A program made the position numbers and the translations under genes. Under the pieces are notes generated by a model that saw only the letters and a program-made list of their open reading frames with translations, ran no database searches and was not told where the DNA came from. Below, piece after piece: positions 11,607-23,001 of a DNA stretch of 64,000 nt. Each line of letters opens with the position of its first letter. Positions within the stretch are counted from its first letter, which is position 1. Source of the DNA: Rotaria socialis (lineage: Eukaryota > Rotifera > Eurotatoria > Philodinida > Philodinidae); NCBI GenBank assembly GCA_905331475.1, contig CAJNYU010002841.1, forward strand, positions 62,001 to 126,000. Direction: 5' to 3'.

Positions 11607-13690
11607 ACGATATTACGTTTTTTTAGAACATCCATGGAGACTTAAACGCTAAGTCTTATACTACTTTTTCTTTGGCAAACCTATTTAACGTTATTGTGTT
11701 CTGTATAAGAGTCCCACGTGAGTAATGCTTTCATTTTTACAGCCTATTCTTCTCAATCGAATGATTTTTATATAAGAGATGAAACGCTTAAGAAACCTTT
11801 GGGAGCAAAACTACTGGTTACCAATTTTTGCTTAAAATATACTTAATATACAAAAGAAAAAGTAGACTTACCAAATATTAATTAATCAATAAAGCCTGTT
11901 ACAATATAAATGAAAGATTGGTAACAGATAGGAATCATTTATAGTCTTCTGTCTTGGTCTCAATTGATCAGATAGTTAGATATCTATTTAAGTAAAGGTT
12001 CTTATTAACTAATAATTTCTTTTTCTTTTTCTATTCTATAAATCGACACAATACCCTACACGACTGCTTGAATCGAGTTAATTGTCTTTCTCTTTTTCAT
12101 GCTTTTGGTCTCTTTTTTCCGTCGTTAAATATACACATATCGGCTATAGACAACCATAATTTTCACCATAATTGCCTACTACTTATTGACTGACAATGAA
12201 ACTGCGAGAAAATCTACATATGCACATTACACCTCAACTCACTTTCAAATTACTTGGCAAACATGTTAGAACAAAAAAAAACAGAAGAAGAAATAAGCGG
12301 AACTGTCAAGTACTACCCTATATGTGTTTTCACCATACTTAACTTTGTTCCTGTAGTTTATTACGAGAATAATAAAGAAAGAAAAAGAAAAAAGGCAACA
12401 TGTACGCAAATATTGTTCCACTGGATTAATTAAAATGATTAAAAGTATAAATAGAACTTCAAGTAGTTACAAAATACAAATATAATATTGTTGTCATTCG
12501 ACAGAAACAACTTGTGTTAGAATGAAGGCAATATGGTCAACAGAGATACCATGGTCACTAGAGGAAAAGCAGTTTCTGTGTTGATAACTAATAAATAGTA
12601 GTGTGTTTATCGACAACTTTTCGAAAACATTTATTAGAGACTTTATTATCAGAAGATTATACAGATACTTATATTATTTTATTGGATTAATACAGACACT
12701 ATGTTTCAACATATTTATAAAATTTCAATTTACATTAGTTCTATTATTTCAAATGAAATCTATTTAAGATAAGTTTGTTATTTTTCAACAGTGATTCCTC
12801 ACCTTAATATTGTTCAATCATATATTTTGTTCATAAATCCATGTGTAAATTGAAATAGAATACAAAATATAGCATTAAAAAGATATTTATTTCGATTTAT
12901 AATTATATAAATTCATATCATTATAAAAAGTGTTTCATAGTATAGTAAAATAGAAGTAAACAAATATTTTTTGTTTTATTTGAAATTCTTCTTTTTTAAA
13001 ACGAACAAATTATAAATAGTAAAGATAAAATATTTGATAGAAATCTTACAAAAAAAAAACAAATAAAGGGATTAATCTAGGTTTTTTTCATTACAATTGA
13101 CAGACAGACAAAAAAATGGATACTTATACTATTAAAAATAATCTTTTCTAACCAAAAAAAAACATTTTCTCCTTAACGAAAATCATTATCTGAATTATTA
13201 TGTTTAGATTTACTGACAATAAAGTATTCAATAGTGATACTACTACAAGAATCCAAGATTATAAAAAAAATCATAAGCACAAAAAATAGACATTTTCCGA
13301 CTTGTTTTTCATCATATCATATGATTGAGCTAATAAAGAAATCATTGTTTTCTGCAATATTTATTTCTCTCTTTTAATATTGTATAAGATTAATGAAAAT
13401 GACATCTAAACCATACATATCAATTACTTGTGCACTTCAGTACTATTTCTGGAAGCCGAAAGAAAATGACGACAGTAGAAATACAATACAATTTGAATCA
13501 ATACAAAAAATAGCGACGCAACCGGAAGAAAATCAATTTGAAAGAAAAACAACGCTGAACGGAATATGTCACATAACTAAAATGATTCTGCAGTTTCTTT
13601 AACAAATAGATTAATCTAATATCAGTTGACACAAAGAAAAATGCTTCATTTTGTCTCATAAGTTATCCTTTATCTAGATAAATATTTCAT
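11320..13690. other. Gene-free AT-rich region
   Basis: No recognisable gene. It contains a short (ACA)n tract at about 11571-11604. Small frames at 11418 and 13393 are low-complexity and match nothing I recognise. Confidence 0.55.
11571..11604. repeat. (ACA)n trinucleotide repeat
   Basis: About ten tandem ACA units in otherwise unremarkable sequence. Confidence 0.85.
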
Positions 13691-13734
13691 TTATTATATC
13701 ATGTTTTATGCATGACTTGCATAATGCAGATGTT

Positions 13735-14400
13735 CTTCAAGTGAAATTCTGCACTTCACAGAATAGCGACGACCCAATTTAATCAAAAACAGTTGTGTCA
13801 TATGTCGGTTTAGCCCCGATCCGTCCCTGATTGGTCCCATACCCAATTCGGTCCATTTAAATTTTTCTTGACTCGTCCCTGTATTTTTCTCAGCAACTCC
13901 CAACTCGTCCCTGATTGCCTGGAAAATAATATAGTACGTTATAGAGAAAGAACTATTTATTATCAAAGAAAAGAAAGATTAGAGTAAAGTTATTACTCTC
14001 TTTATTGTTCTTTTTCTTGACCAGTTTTATTTTCCCGTTTTTTTGTATATTGACGTCCTTTAAAGTTCAACACAAGCTTTGAACGTTCGATATATGTGAA
14101 CTTAAACATGAGTTATTTGGTTTACTAGAGAAATAAAAGCAATTTTCTTTATGCTCGCTATTTTCCTAAGTTTTTTTTCGTATTTCAGAAGATCAACGAG
14201 ACATAAGGTATCGTGATTAGTATACTTACCATTCAATAGATGAGGATAATCACGACATTCCGAAAAAATAGATGCCAATTAAGCATGAAACGAATTGTGA
14301 TAGGTACAAATTCGGAATGGGACAAACTGGGTACGCGTCTAATCAGGGACGAATCGGAGTGACACCCTATATGTCTCGTAGGATGTCAGACGGTTGCAAG
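13735..14400. repeat. Inverted, GC-richer element with iterated TCGTCCCTG / CAGGGACGA motif
   Basis: Between about 13796 and 13922 the motif TCGTCCCTG or a close variant occurs at least three times, with related GGTCCCATACCC and CCCAATTCGG pieces. The reverse complement (AATCAGGGACGAATCGG, GGAATGGGACAAACTGGG) recurs at about 14305-14358, so the two blocks form a degenerate inverted pair about 400 bp apart. Read on the minus strand, the first block starts CCAGGCAATCAGGGACGAG at 13922. That CCAGG start is shared with elements near 57 and 62 kb. Likely a non-autonomous mobile element; exact ends are uncertain. Confidence 0.45.
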
Positions 14401-16074
14401 AAAGAAAGGAAAAGGAAAAAGCAAAAGGCAAGACCATTCATAGACATTATATGATAGCGAGACAACAACACAGTATAACTAGAATATAGTTATGTTCTCA
14501 TTATTATATACTATGAATGAAATAGAATATCTTATTGTATCAAAGTTCTCTCGAAGCAAAAAATTTGTCACAGCAGAAGTATATCAATCCATGAAAAAGG
14601 CAACATTAGCAATACCATTGACCGGGATGGAAAACAAAATCTTCCGATGAGTAATGATTACTTATCAAAATATGAGCTTATCATTTTCTTTTGCATTGAA
14701 ATATGCTAGAATCAAATCAAATGCCAACGACTAAAGCATACTACTACTACTATAGATATTGTAGGTTCCACAAGAAGTTGAATACTTTAAATGAATTCAA
14801 ATGTCAAATCATAAATATATTATTATTGAAGCGAAATCTCAAACCGACATCAATGGGAACTTCTATGTCAGAAATATGAGTAAAAACATAGGATTCTTAT
14901 CTTACAATTTGTTACACATCATCATTTTCATCGATAGAAGTTATAATTAAGACAGAACAGAAGATATATATATATATATTGATTAAAGCGTAATCATTTT
15001 CACTAGTCTCATTATGTAAACATATCGTACATAGTATTAGTCTTTGCTTTTTTTTGAATGCTATTTCAAATAAATAAAGATATATGTCATTTAATAAATC
15101 ATGATTCATTCATTCTGTTTGCAGATGAGTTTTTTCTCCCATACATTCCATAGCATTCAGCATTCAGTCATCGGATAAATTATATCAAAAAACAAATCAC
15201 CGATTATTTTCGGCACTAGTACACTTCGTCGCGATCACTTTGTGGTCATCATTTCATCGCACGATTACTTCGCCGCATACAAAGGAGAGAGTACATTCTT
15301 TGAATTAAATGATTTAGTTGAATATGTTACTGATTCATCACCTTAATAAATGCATTCCTCTACAATATTAAGACTATTTCTTAACAATAGAATTCTTTTA
15401 TCAACTAATCACAGGGGTCAATTTAAAAATTTATTTTCTTTAAATTTTTAAATTTTTAATTACACAAAAATTAAAGCTAAATTCGAAATAAAATTCTACA
15501 GTTAAATTTAAAATAATTTAAATTTTTTTTTCAATGAAAATGTGCTTTAAATAAAGCTATATATGTAAAAAAAATATTTTTCTTCAAATTAAAATATTTT
15601 TAACATTAAAATGTGTCACCTCTAAAAACTGATACCGAAAGAATACTACACACTTACAGAATTATTTGGGATTATTTATTTTTAATGTTCGCACTATCGA
15701 AAACCTAAAAGTACATTTCAAAAATATTCAAAGCCACTTCATCCAATAATTGAGTAACTTTGCAAATCACAGAAAATGATCCTAGAAATTACTGAACGAA
15801 TTATGCAGCCCAAGAAAGAGCACACTTTACCTTAATTTCTTCTTGTTTTTTCTTAGCTCAAGATTTCATCAGAAATTGTCTACTTAAAGGACTTGAGTCC
15901 AATTTCATTTAATGGGAGACTATTTGGAATGTAACAGAAGAATTTTTTTCGTAATTTTTTATAGAACTAATTAATTGTTGTCTCCAAATGCATTTATTAT
16001 CCATCAGATTTTTTTCTTCACCATTTGTTTTTTATAAAAAAAAAATTCATTTTTAAAGAGTATTCGCCTTATGT
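14401..16074. other. Gene-free AT-rich region
   Basis: No supported gene. It includes a short (TA)n tract near 14964-14980 and a very AT-rich stretch at about 15420-15610 made of AAATTTAAA-like words. Confidence 0.55.
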
Positions 16075-16919
16075 TTATTTAGTATCTTTATTTAAAGCTT
16101 TTTTCATCGCTTGCATGCATTCATCGCTTGTAACTGCTTCAAAATATTCTTGTTTTTCTTTTTCGTTGTCTTTCGAATCCAATTCTATTACATCTGACCA
16201 CCATTTTTGTTTTGTTATTTGAAAACCTTTCAATGGCCTTTCACTGATCATTTTCAACCATTTTCGTGCTAAATCATCTGGTGTTTCACTTCTTTCACAT
16301 CGAATTGGAAAATCATTTGATGAAACAAGATTTGCATCGACAAGAAATCGATATCCTAACTGAGGTTCAAGTTGATGTTGAACGAGTTTGACCGCTTTTA
16401 ATGGGTACGGAATACCAACAATTGGCCCAGTAATACCAATACGAAATGGTTTTCGTGTACCCATTGCAATATAATCACAAGAAAGAGCAAGCATAAGGCC
16501 ACCAGCAATAGTATGACCATCAAGTGAACAAGCAACCGGTTTTGAACAATGTAGAGGAGCAGTCATGCCTCGACTGAGTGTTTCGAAGACGAAGTTATCT
16601 ATGACTGCCCGTTGACGAGCAATCGACAAATTATATACGGTTGAGAGATCAGCACCAGCACTGAATGTTGAACTATACAAAAGAAAAGTTCGTAGTTGAA
16701 GAAGTTGTTAGGCTATTGAAAAAATATATGCCTTAAGTTAGATCGAAGAAGAACGCCTTTGATTTTATTATCATTTGAAGCTTGATTAAAAGCGTGAATG
16801 AGTTCGTTGAGTAGTTCTGGTGACATTGCATTAGCTTTTGGACGATTCATTGATATGGTTAGAATAGTATCAGTCAATGATATACTTAGTGTCTTCCAAT
16901 GTTGTTGTAAAAGTGACAT
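16075..16919 (-). CDS. Crotonase-fold protein, enoyl-CoA isomerase-like, copy A (catalytic Glu replaced by Gly)
   Basis: Two exons, 16919-16732 and 16672-16075, give 261 aa, the normal size of a crotonase-fold enoyl-CoA hydratase/isomerase. The first oxyanion-hole motif is FSAGADL (residues 66-72) and the second is HTIAGG (116-121). The Glu used by hydratases after AGG is absent, as in isomerases. The isomerase catalytic Glu, which falls in IGITE of the sister gene, is here Gly145 (IGITGPIVG), so the active site looks dead. The intron must start with GC (TTAAG|GCATAT) where the sister has GT. No GT donor fits the frame, so this is either a GC-AG intron or a damaged splice site. It shares a 160 bp identical tract with copy B. 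The first ATG is used; an in-frame TTG two codons earlier is ignored. Possibly a decaying or repurposed paralog. Confidence 0.8.
16166..16325 (-). repeat. 160 bp tract identical to 19350-19509 (probable gene conversion), copy A
   Basis: Within the last exon of copy A, bases 16166-16325 match copy B base for base, while sequence on both sides is clearly diverged. It encodes the segment from NDFPIRCERSE to ELDSKDNE. Confidence 0.85.
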
Positions 16920-18446
16920 TTTCAATTTTCAGTGTTTTTTCAATAGTACTAATGAAGTTATGAATAGAATCTGAAATAGTTCGATCATTTATTATCACGA
17001 AAAGTTCAGGAAAAAACGAAGTATCTCAAATATTTTTAAGCACAACTGTATATTTATTTCATCCAATCGAGTTCGACTGTACACAGATGACTCAAAAATT
17101 ATTTTCAATTTTGTTCAAATAACATACACGACAAAACTAGAAAATTCTTAAAAAAATTTCAGTCTATCCACAAGAACAATGTACTTTTGAATGATCTGCT
17201 CTTTTCTTTATTTCTGCATGTCATTTTGTTTTTGTTTATATTTTGTAATTAAATTACGGTCTACTTGTTAGTAAGATCGTTTATTTAATTAAAAGCTCTT
17301 TATTGATTTGATATCTTTATTTTATCTCGCTAAGATTACATCGCATAACTCACTGATAAACAAATATTAATTAGTGCATAACTTTAAAATTCTACAAAAT
17401 TGGTTTCTTTATATTGCCTCAGACCATGAGATTACATTGAATTCAAAAGCATAGAGTCATATTCCAGTTTTTTTACGAAAGTTCAAAGGATACTTTTTTT
17501 TTAAATTTCTTAGACAATCTTCTCAATGATTTTAGTAGAATCATGTTATTACTAGCTCTTAGTGTCTGAGTAACACTCATCAACTCGATTCATTCAAGTA
17601 TAAAATTATCAGTTGCAAAACTGGAGTAGTTCAAAAGTTTTCTAATGAAGTCTAAGCTTTCTAAAAATGATCATCGACGTAAATTTCACGGAAAAAAACT
17701 TATTCTCTTGGATTTTCTGAGAAAGATCATAGGAGAACAGAAGTTACATTACAGTCTATCTTGCATATGAATATTTTGTATAAAATCTTTTCACTATCAT
17801 AAAAAAAAGTATTTTTCTCCGGTTTACGTAGTGCACTTATCGAATAACTCTAGAAACAATCATATTCATCCGTCTATATTAATAGGATTTAACAAGAAAA
17901 TAGTCTTGTGAAATAGTATGTCATATTAATAGTCATTGTGAGAATACATTTGACAAAAAAGCTTATTTTCTAGGTTATTCGATATGTTCACAAGTTTGAC
18001 AACATGAAAAATATTTTTTAACAAAGATCTGGTTAGTCTTGCAAAGAAATTTTCTGCGATAGTTCTAGAGAAAATTTAAAGAAATTTCTAATGCTCATAT
18101 TTAACATCAACATAGTGAAATTCATAGAATACCATATTTTCTATCGACGACACAGGGTTTACTAAGGCGTAAAGATTTACCTCAGCAGCTATTTTCCTTC
18201 ATTCTTTCTGTAAGATTTGCTGACTTTCAAAAATACTATACTTTTCTTACAAAATATATACAGCACTTGCATCCGCACACGACGGTTTTTTTCTAAACAG
18301 CAAAAAGTCAACGAGGACGAAGGCGGTACAAAGTATGAAAATAAATCAAAATTTGAAGCTGCCCCTAAGGAAATTGAAACCTTGAGATGTCCTCATAAAA
18401 TGTAAAAGCTCATTAAAATAATATTCTTGTGTAACAAGTACACTTT
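16920..18446. other. Gene-free spacer between the crotonase paralogs
   Basis: AT-rich sequence without a recognisable gene. It separates the two tandem crotonase genes together with the tRNA-like element that follows. Confidence 0.6.
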
Positions 18447-18676
18447 CATATATAATTATTCTTCCTTTTTATCTTTCGATGTTTGAATTTTTCATTCAGA
18501 AAAACAAAAATGGTATGTTCAATCGTGTTTCCGTAGCTCAATGGTAAGAGCACTGGTCCGGTTAACCAGATGTTGTGTCTTGGGTTCGATTTCCGAACGA
18601 AGCATATCATTTTGTTTTTTCTGAAAGAAAAATTCAAACATCGAAAGATAAGAAGGAAGAATAATTATATCATATG
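18447..18676. mobile_element. tRNA-like sequence enclosed by about 70 bp inverted repeats
   Basis: The left arm 18447-18516 and right arm 18604-18676 are inverted copies of each other with only a handful of differences. Shared blocks include TAATTATTCTTCCTT, ATCTTTCGATGTTTGAATTT and TTCAGAAAAA. The arms enclose the tRNA-like sequence at 18527-18604. No coding capacity is present. I read it as a non-autonomous foldback-type element carrying, or built around, a tRNA pseudogene. No target duplication was found. Confidence 0.6.
18527..18604 (+). pseudogene. tRNA-like sequence (anticodon-loop CCGGTTA), probably a tRNA pseudogene
   Basis: A perfect A-box-like TAGCTCAATGG and a B-box-like GGTTCGATTTCC are present. 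The D stem is GCTC/GAGC and the anticodon stem is CTGGT/ACCAG around loop CCGGTTA. The T stem is TTGGG/TCCGA around TTCGATT. The acceptor GTTTCCG pairs with ACGAAGC only at its outer five positions. The variable region is long, and position 33 is C instead of T, so a working tRNA is doubtful. The nominal anticodon would be GGT (Thr). Confidence 0.5.
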
Positions 18677-19267
18677 AAACATGCATAACGCCTTCGAGTA
18701 TCTATTAATCAAATACACTCTTTAGAGTATAGGAAAAAAAAATGATTTCTACCATTTAAATATTCTCATTAATATTTTTTTAATGCAAAACTCTCTATTA
18801 AAGATTTTGTACATTTAAACTTTTATTGACTGTTCACTTCAATAAATATATCTTTTCGGTACATTATAAATTCATAAAATTGAATAGTTAGAATGCAATG
18901 TATTCTATTATTTGATATATATATCTAGTTAGAAACAAAAAAGATACAATCTACAAATATACTGTTGTTCGCTAACTGTACTTGTTTATTGATACTTGAA
19001 ATAGCTGCTGACCAAAAACGCGAACTTGCCATGTTCCTCGTCATGGTTTTGATTGCTTCTATTCAATAACAAACGAAATTACTCGTTTGCAGATGGTGCT
19101 TATATAAATAGAATAAACATTCGTTACTACAACATTATTTGGTATTCATTAAAAGAATTCCTATTTAGTATAATTTTAATCATCAATTAGAATCTTTTGA
19201 GGTATCATTTAAAAAGAATTTGTTTTTTCACTAAATAATTCTAACTTTAACAAAAGTAAAACTACAT
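18677..19267. other. Gene-free spacer
   Basis: AT-rich sequence between the tRNA-like element and the 3' end of crotonase copy B; nothing recognisable. Confidence 0.6.
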
Positions 19268-20098
19268 TTACTTTTGAAGAGTTTGTTTCATAGCTTGTAG
19301 ACAATCTTCACCAAAAATAGTATCAAAATATTCTTTTTTTTCTTTTTCATTGTCTTTCGAATCCAATTCTATTACATCTGACCACCATTTTTGTTTTGTT
19401 ATTTGAAAACCTTTCAATGGCCTTTCACTGATCATTTTCAACCATTTTCGTGCTAAATCATCTGGTGTTTCACTTCTTTCACATCGAATTGGAAAATCAT
19501 TTGATGAAATATGATTTGCATCAAATATCAATCGATGAGCTAGTTGTGGTTCAAGTTGATTTCGTACAATTGCAAGAGGCTTTGAAGGAAATGGAACACC
19601 AACAGCTAATTCTGTTATACCAATACGAAATGGTTTTCGTGTACCCATTGCAATATAATCACAAGCAAGAGCAAGTATAATACCACCAGCAATAGCGTGA
19701 CCATCAAGTGAACAAGCAACTGGTTTCGAACAATGCAGTGGTGCTGCTACACCACGACTGAGTGTAGTAAAAATAAATTTATCAATTGTTGACCGATCGC
19801 GTGTACTACATTTTTCATGCATGTAAGAAAGATCCAGACCAGCAGAAAATGTTGAACTAAGAAGAGAATTCATTTTTATCATGATATATTTCTTTTTACT
19901 GATCAATTACTTAAAATTAGAACGTAGATGAACACCTTTGATATGATTGTTTTTTGAAGCATGATCAAATGCTTGTTCAAGATCATTGAGTAATTCAGCA
20001 GACATAGCATTAACTTTGGGCCTATTCATAGAAATAGTTAATATAGCATCAGCTAACGAGACACTCAAAGTTTTCAAATGTTGTTGTAAAACTGCCAT
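19268..20098 (-). CDS. Crotonase-fold protein, enoyl-CoA delta-isomerase-like, copy B (intact active site)
   Basis: Predicted to shift a double bond in enoyl-CoA esters during beta-oxidation of unsaturated fatty acids. Two exons, 20098-19911 and 19856-19268, give 258 aa with the same intron position and phase as copy A and a normal GT donor. The oxyanion-hole motifs are FSAGLDLSYM (66-75) and HAIAGG (116-121). The hydratase-type Glu after AGG is Ile, but Glu145 in IGITELAVG aligns with the isomerase catalytic Glu, so isomerase fits better than hydratase. No mitochondrial presequence or clear peroxisomal C-terminal tripeptide is visible (ends TLQK). It lies 2.3 kb upstream of copy A in the same direction, a tandem duplication. 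Confidence 0.88.
19350..19509 (-). repeat. 160 bp tract identical to 16166-16325 (probable gene conversion), copy B
   Basis: Counterpart of the identical tract in copy A. Identity ends abruptly at both sides (A/G at 19349, T/C at 19510). Confidence 0.85.
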
Positions 20099-20485
20099 TC
20101 TTTTAAATAAACAAATGTATGTATATTATATATATATATATATATATACACGTATGTATCGTTTCTACACTTTTGATGAATGAATAAATACATAAATGGT
20201 TGATTGAAAGAAAGAAATACTATCCTTTCATTTCTATTGCTTACATTTATCTACAAACGAGTTAAGTCTCAAACAGATGGAGCACCATTAAATGTGATAG
20301 TTTTCTAGTTTTTTAGTTATTTATATTTAAATTTAAATTTTATTCTTATTTATGCGCTCAATAAATGAATGAAAAAATAAAATTTTCTGATTTTTTTTCT
20401 GTATTTCCAAATTGACGATACAACAAATAAAGTTATTTCTTGTATTACGTGTAGATTGAACGAGCAAAAAAGTATGCGATTCTTT
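20099..20485. other. Short intergenic region with (TA)n tract
   Basis: A TA tract at about 20126-20147 lies just upstream of crotonase copy B. The rest is AT-rich and should contain the 3' UTR of the neuropeptide-like gene. Confidence 0.6.
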
Positions 20486-20863
20486 TCAGCCACGCATTGC
20501 ATGAAACGATTGAGATGCATAACGCTTGTCATTGTATTGTGCATGACGATGGTCAGATTCAGTTAATAATGATTTTAGTAGAACACGAAAAAGATGAGCT
20601 TTTGATGCTGCCATTTTCTTTTGATGATCATTTATTAAGTGATTTGATAATGATTGTAAGGGTATATAAAATTTCATTCCATCTTCATAATTGAAAACAT
20701 CATTGACGTCATCAGATAATGGCTCAACATCGATAACCGATGAAGCGAATGGTGCTGATGAGCAATAAGAACATAAGCAAAGAAGAATGCAAGAGATCAA
20801 CGCTACTGTATAAAAGCGTTTAGAAAATGATGAAATGCTACCATTCAATATAACAAATGCCAT
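20486..20863 (-). CDS. Secreted precursor with C-terminal amidation signal, candidate neuropeptide
   Basis: A 125 aa single-exon protein. Residues about 1-36 form a signal peptide with a hydrophobic core (VALISCILLCLC) and small residues after it (SSAP). The middle is an acidic then basic spacer. The end is a dibasic site KR (113-114), ten residues YASQSFHAMR, then Gly125 directly before the stop. KR cleavage plus a C-terminal Gly is the classic layout for an alpha-amidated peptide, here YASQSFHAMR-amide. A KK pair occurs mid-precursor. I do not recognise the peptide as a member of a known family; FMRFamide, RYamide, PDF and CRF types do not fit well. Function as a neuropeptide is inferred from layout alone. 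Confidence 0.7.
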   Translation of the reverse strand: MAFVILNGSISSFSKRFYTVALISCILLCLCSYCSSAPFASSVIDVEPLSDDVNDVFNYEDGMKFYIPLQSLSNHLINDHQKKMAASKAHLFRVLLKSLLTESDHRHAQYNDKRYASQSFHAMRG

Positions 20864-22910
20864 ATCTGAAATGAAACTATGGAAAAAAGATTTAAAACTT
20901 TCTTCACATTTAGAATTTATTCTTTTTTTTTTGCTTCTTGTACTTTTTAATATAGAAGAAAGAAGGTTTTTTAAAAGAAAATTATATTAACGCTTTAGGT
21001 CAAATGATTATTATTTATTGTAGTGTCGTCAAATCAATAAGAAAATAAATACGTTATGTGCTGCACTTACCGCTGGGATAATTTGAGAACATTCAAAATC
21101 AATTGTTCTATTGACAAATATTTAAAACGACAATTAAAAGTATTAGGTGACTTTGATAGATGAAAAGCAATCGAATGAAAGAGTTATTGACAGTGAAAAG
21201 ATAATAATTCTACATGTTAATGTTAAAGAACCTCATACATTTATATTTCATCATTCGTCTAGTTGGATAATTTACTTTGATAATTACAAACCATTCCCTA
21301 GGTCAATAAAAGAAAATAATCTTTTTATTCGAGTTCTGAAAGATAATTTCAGATATTGAAATATTCCATTGGTCACATCCCGTAAAACGATTGAACATAT
21401 ACCGAAGCTTTCCTGCACAAAACATGCAGGACCGAGAATTTTTGAAAATTCGTCAGAAGTGCATGAATAACATTCTGCAGATGACTTTTTTTCTTCTTGA
21501 ATAACTCTGGTTTTCTAAAAATCAAGTGCTAAGAATAAGATTCAAGAGAAAAGATAATTTCGTTGCGTTAGTATTCCATAGAGAGAAAAGAAGTGTAGTA
21601 GGATGAAAATATCATCTCATTATATTATCACGCATGAGAATTATATTCCTTCTCACTTTCTTGTTCATACTTTACTTCCTACTTCTTTTACTGTTGAATT
21701 ATTATTATTATTATTATCAAATAGCATAGTGAAAAGGAATCGTTTTTTCTTCAACTAATTGTTTCTCCATCAGACTAGAAAATACAATTATTTGGTACTA
21801 AAGAAATAAAGAATACCACCTTTCAATACTATTAAAATCTGGCTCATCTATATCAGATGATCAATTAGAAGAGTTAACTTCAAATGAGTTCATATACACT
21901 TGCAGATTTCAAGAATTATGGTATTCTTCGTTTTTATAGTTCCAATTCTACTGACTAGATAAATAGCACATGTCAGTCGAATTCGACATCTTCACTTTGC
22001 ATCCTATTACACTATGAATAAATTAAAACTAAAAAGTGTTTTTTTGACACTACCTAAATTAGTTGTTGAACTAATGTTGAAAAACTTGTATATATTCACG
22101 CGCACCTCATTCCAAGATTCATTTTAGAATTATAGTTAAATGAATTTCTTATAATTACAGGCCCAACTGTAGTCTTTTATCTATGTGTTAAATCATTATT
22201 TATAGTATCTATGAATGTTACTTGTTGAATATGTTGTGTTAGCATCTTTTATTTATTTCAATTATCTATATGTGAAAATTTGGATTCACTTCAAATTAAG
22301 CTCTTGTTCTAGTAAGCAATTAAAGAATCTACGGATGACAAAATCATCCTTTAATCTATGGTCTACCTGGCATGTTTAGAGGAAGAAAAAAATAATTTCT
22401 GCAAAATAATCACCTCTTATTTATGATCTAAAATTAGATAATTACATTGAAGAGAAAAAATACTGTCTGAAGGCTCATTGATATTTTAAGAAAGGCTTAT
22501 AATGATATAATGACAGAACTTACTACATAGTGGAGTGTTTTCGGCAAAAGAAAAGATATAATGAACAAAGGAAATTCTATTAGATTAAAATATTCTGTCT
22601 TTTCTCATGTGTATTATATGATATATGATAATCTAATTTATTTTATTCGGACACTTTACGTATGGCACAAGTGCTCTGAATTGTAACATTGGATTGTGTT
22701 ACTTAATAATTAGAAAAAGATCACATAAATATCAATGGCATGACTACTGAGTATTCAGGAAAATTACTATATGCACAATTTTGCGATGATGATCGATTAA
22801 AAAGAGTATGCTGATTCTTAAATAAACATTATTAATATCACACGTTGACACTTACGTTCTTGTCGATTGTTTTTGAATAGTGTTACGATCGTATTGTTCC
22901 CATACAATCG
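20864..22910. other. Gene-free AT-rich region
   Basis: No supported gene; a (ATT)n run occurs near 21700. The 70-codon plus frame at 21147 has no recognisable features. Confidence 0.55.
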
Positions 22911-22927
22911 GAAGACGGAGAGCGATA

Positions 22928-23001
22928 CCCTTTCCAGTAAAATGGTTAATACGTCTGCCCGGTAAGCAGGAGGTGCATGGTTCGATTCCATGCGAAGGGG
23001 G
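22928..23001 (+). pseudogene. tRNA-like sequence with anticodon loop CCGGTAA
   Basis: The T arm is perfect: CATGG, loop TTCGATT, CCATG, with B box GGTTCGATTCC. The anticodon stem TCTGC/GCAGG closes the loop CCGGTAA (anticodon GGT, position 33 C). The acceptor CCCTTTC pairs with CGAAGGG at six of seven positions. The D arm (GTAA...ATAC) and the A box are eroded. About 30 bp downstream is ATCGAAAGATAAGA, a 14-mer also found at a similar place beside the 18.5 kb tRNA-like element, so the two may belong to one family. The weak A box argues against an active gene. Confidence 0.5.

Noticed and set aside
15420..15610. AAATTTAAA-rich stretch as a possible origin or centromeric satellite
   Set aside because: No regular period, short, and consistent with general AT-richness.
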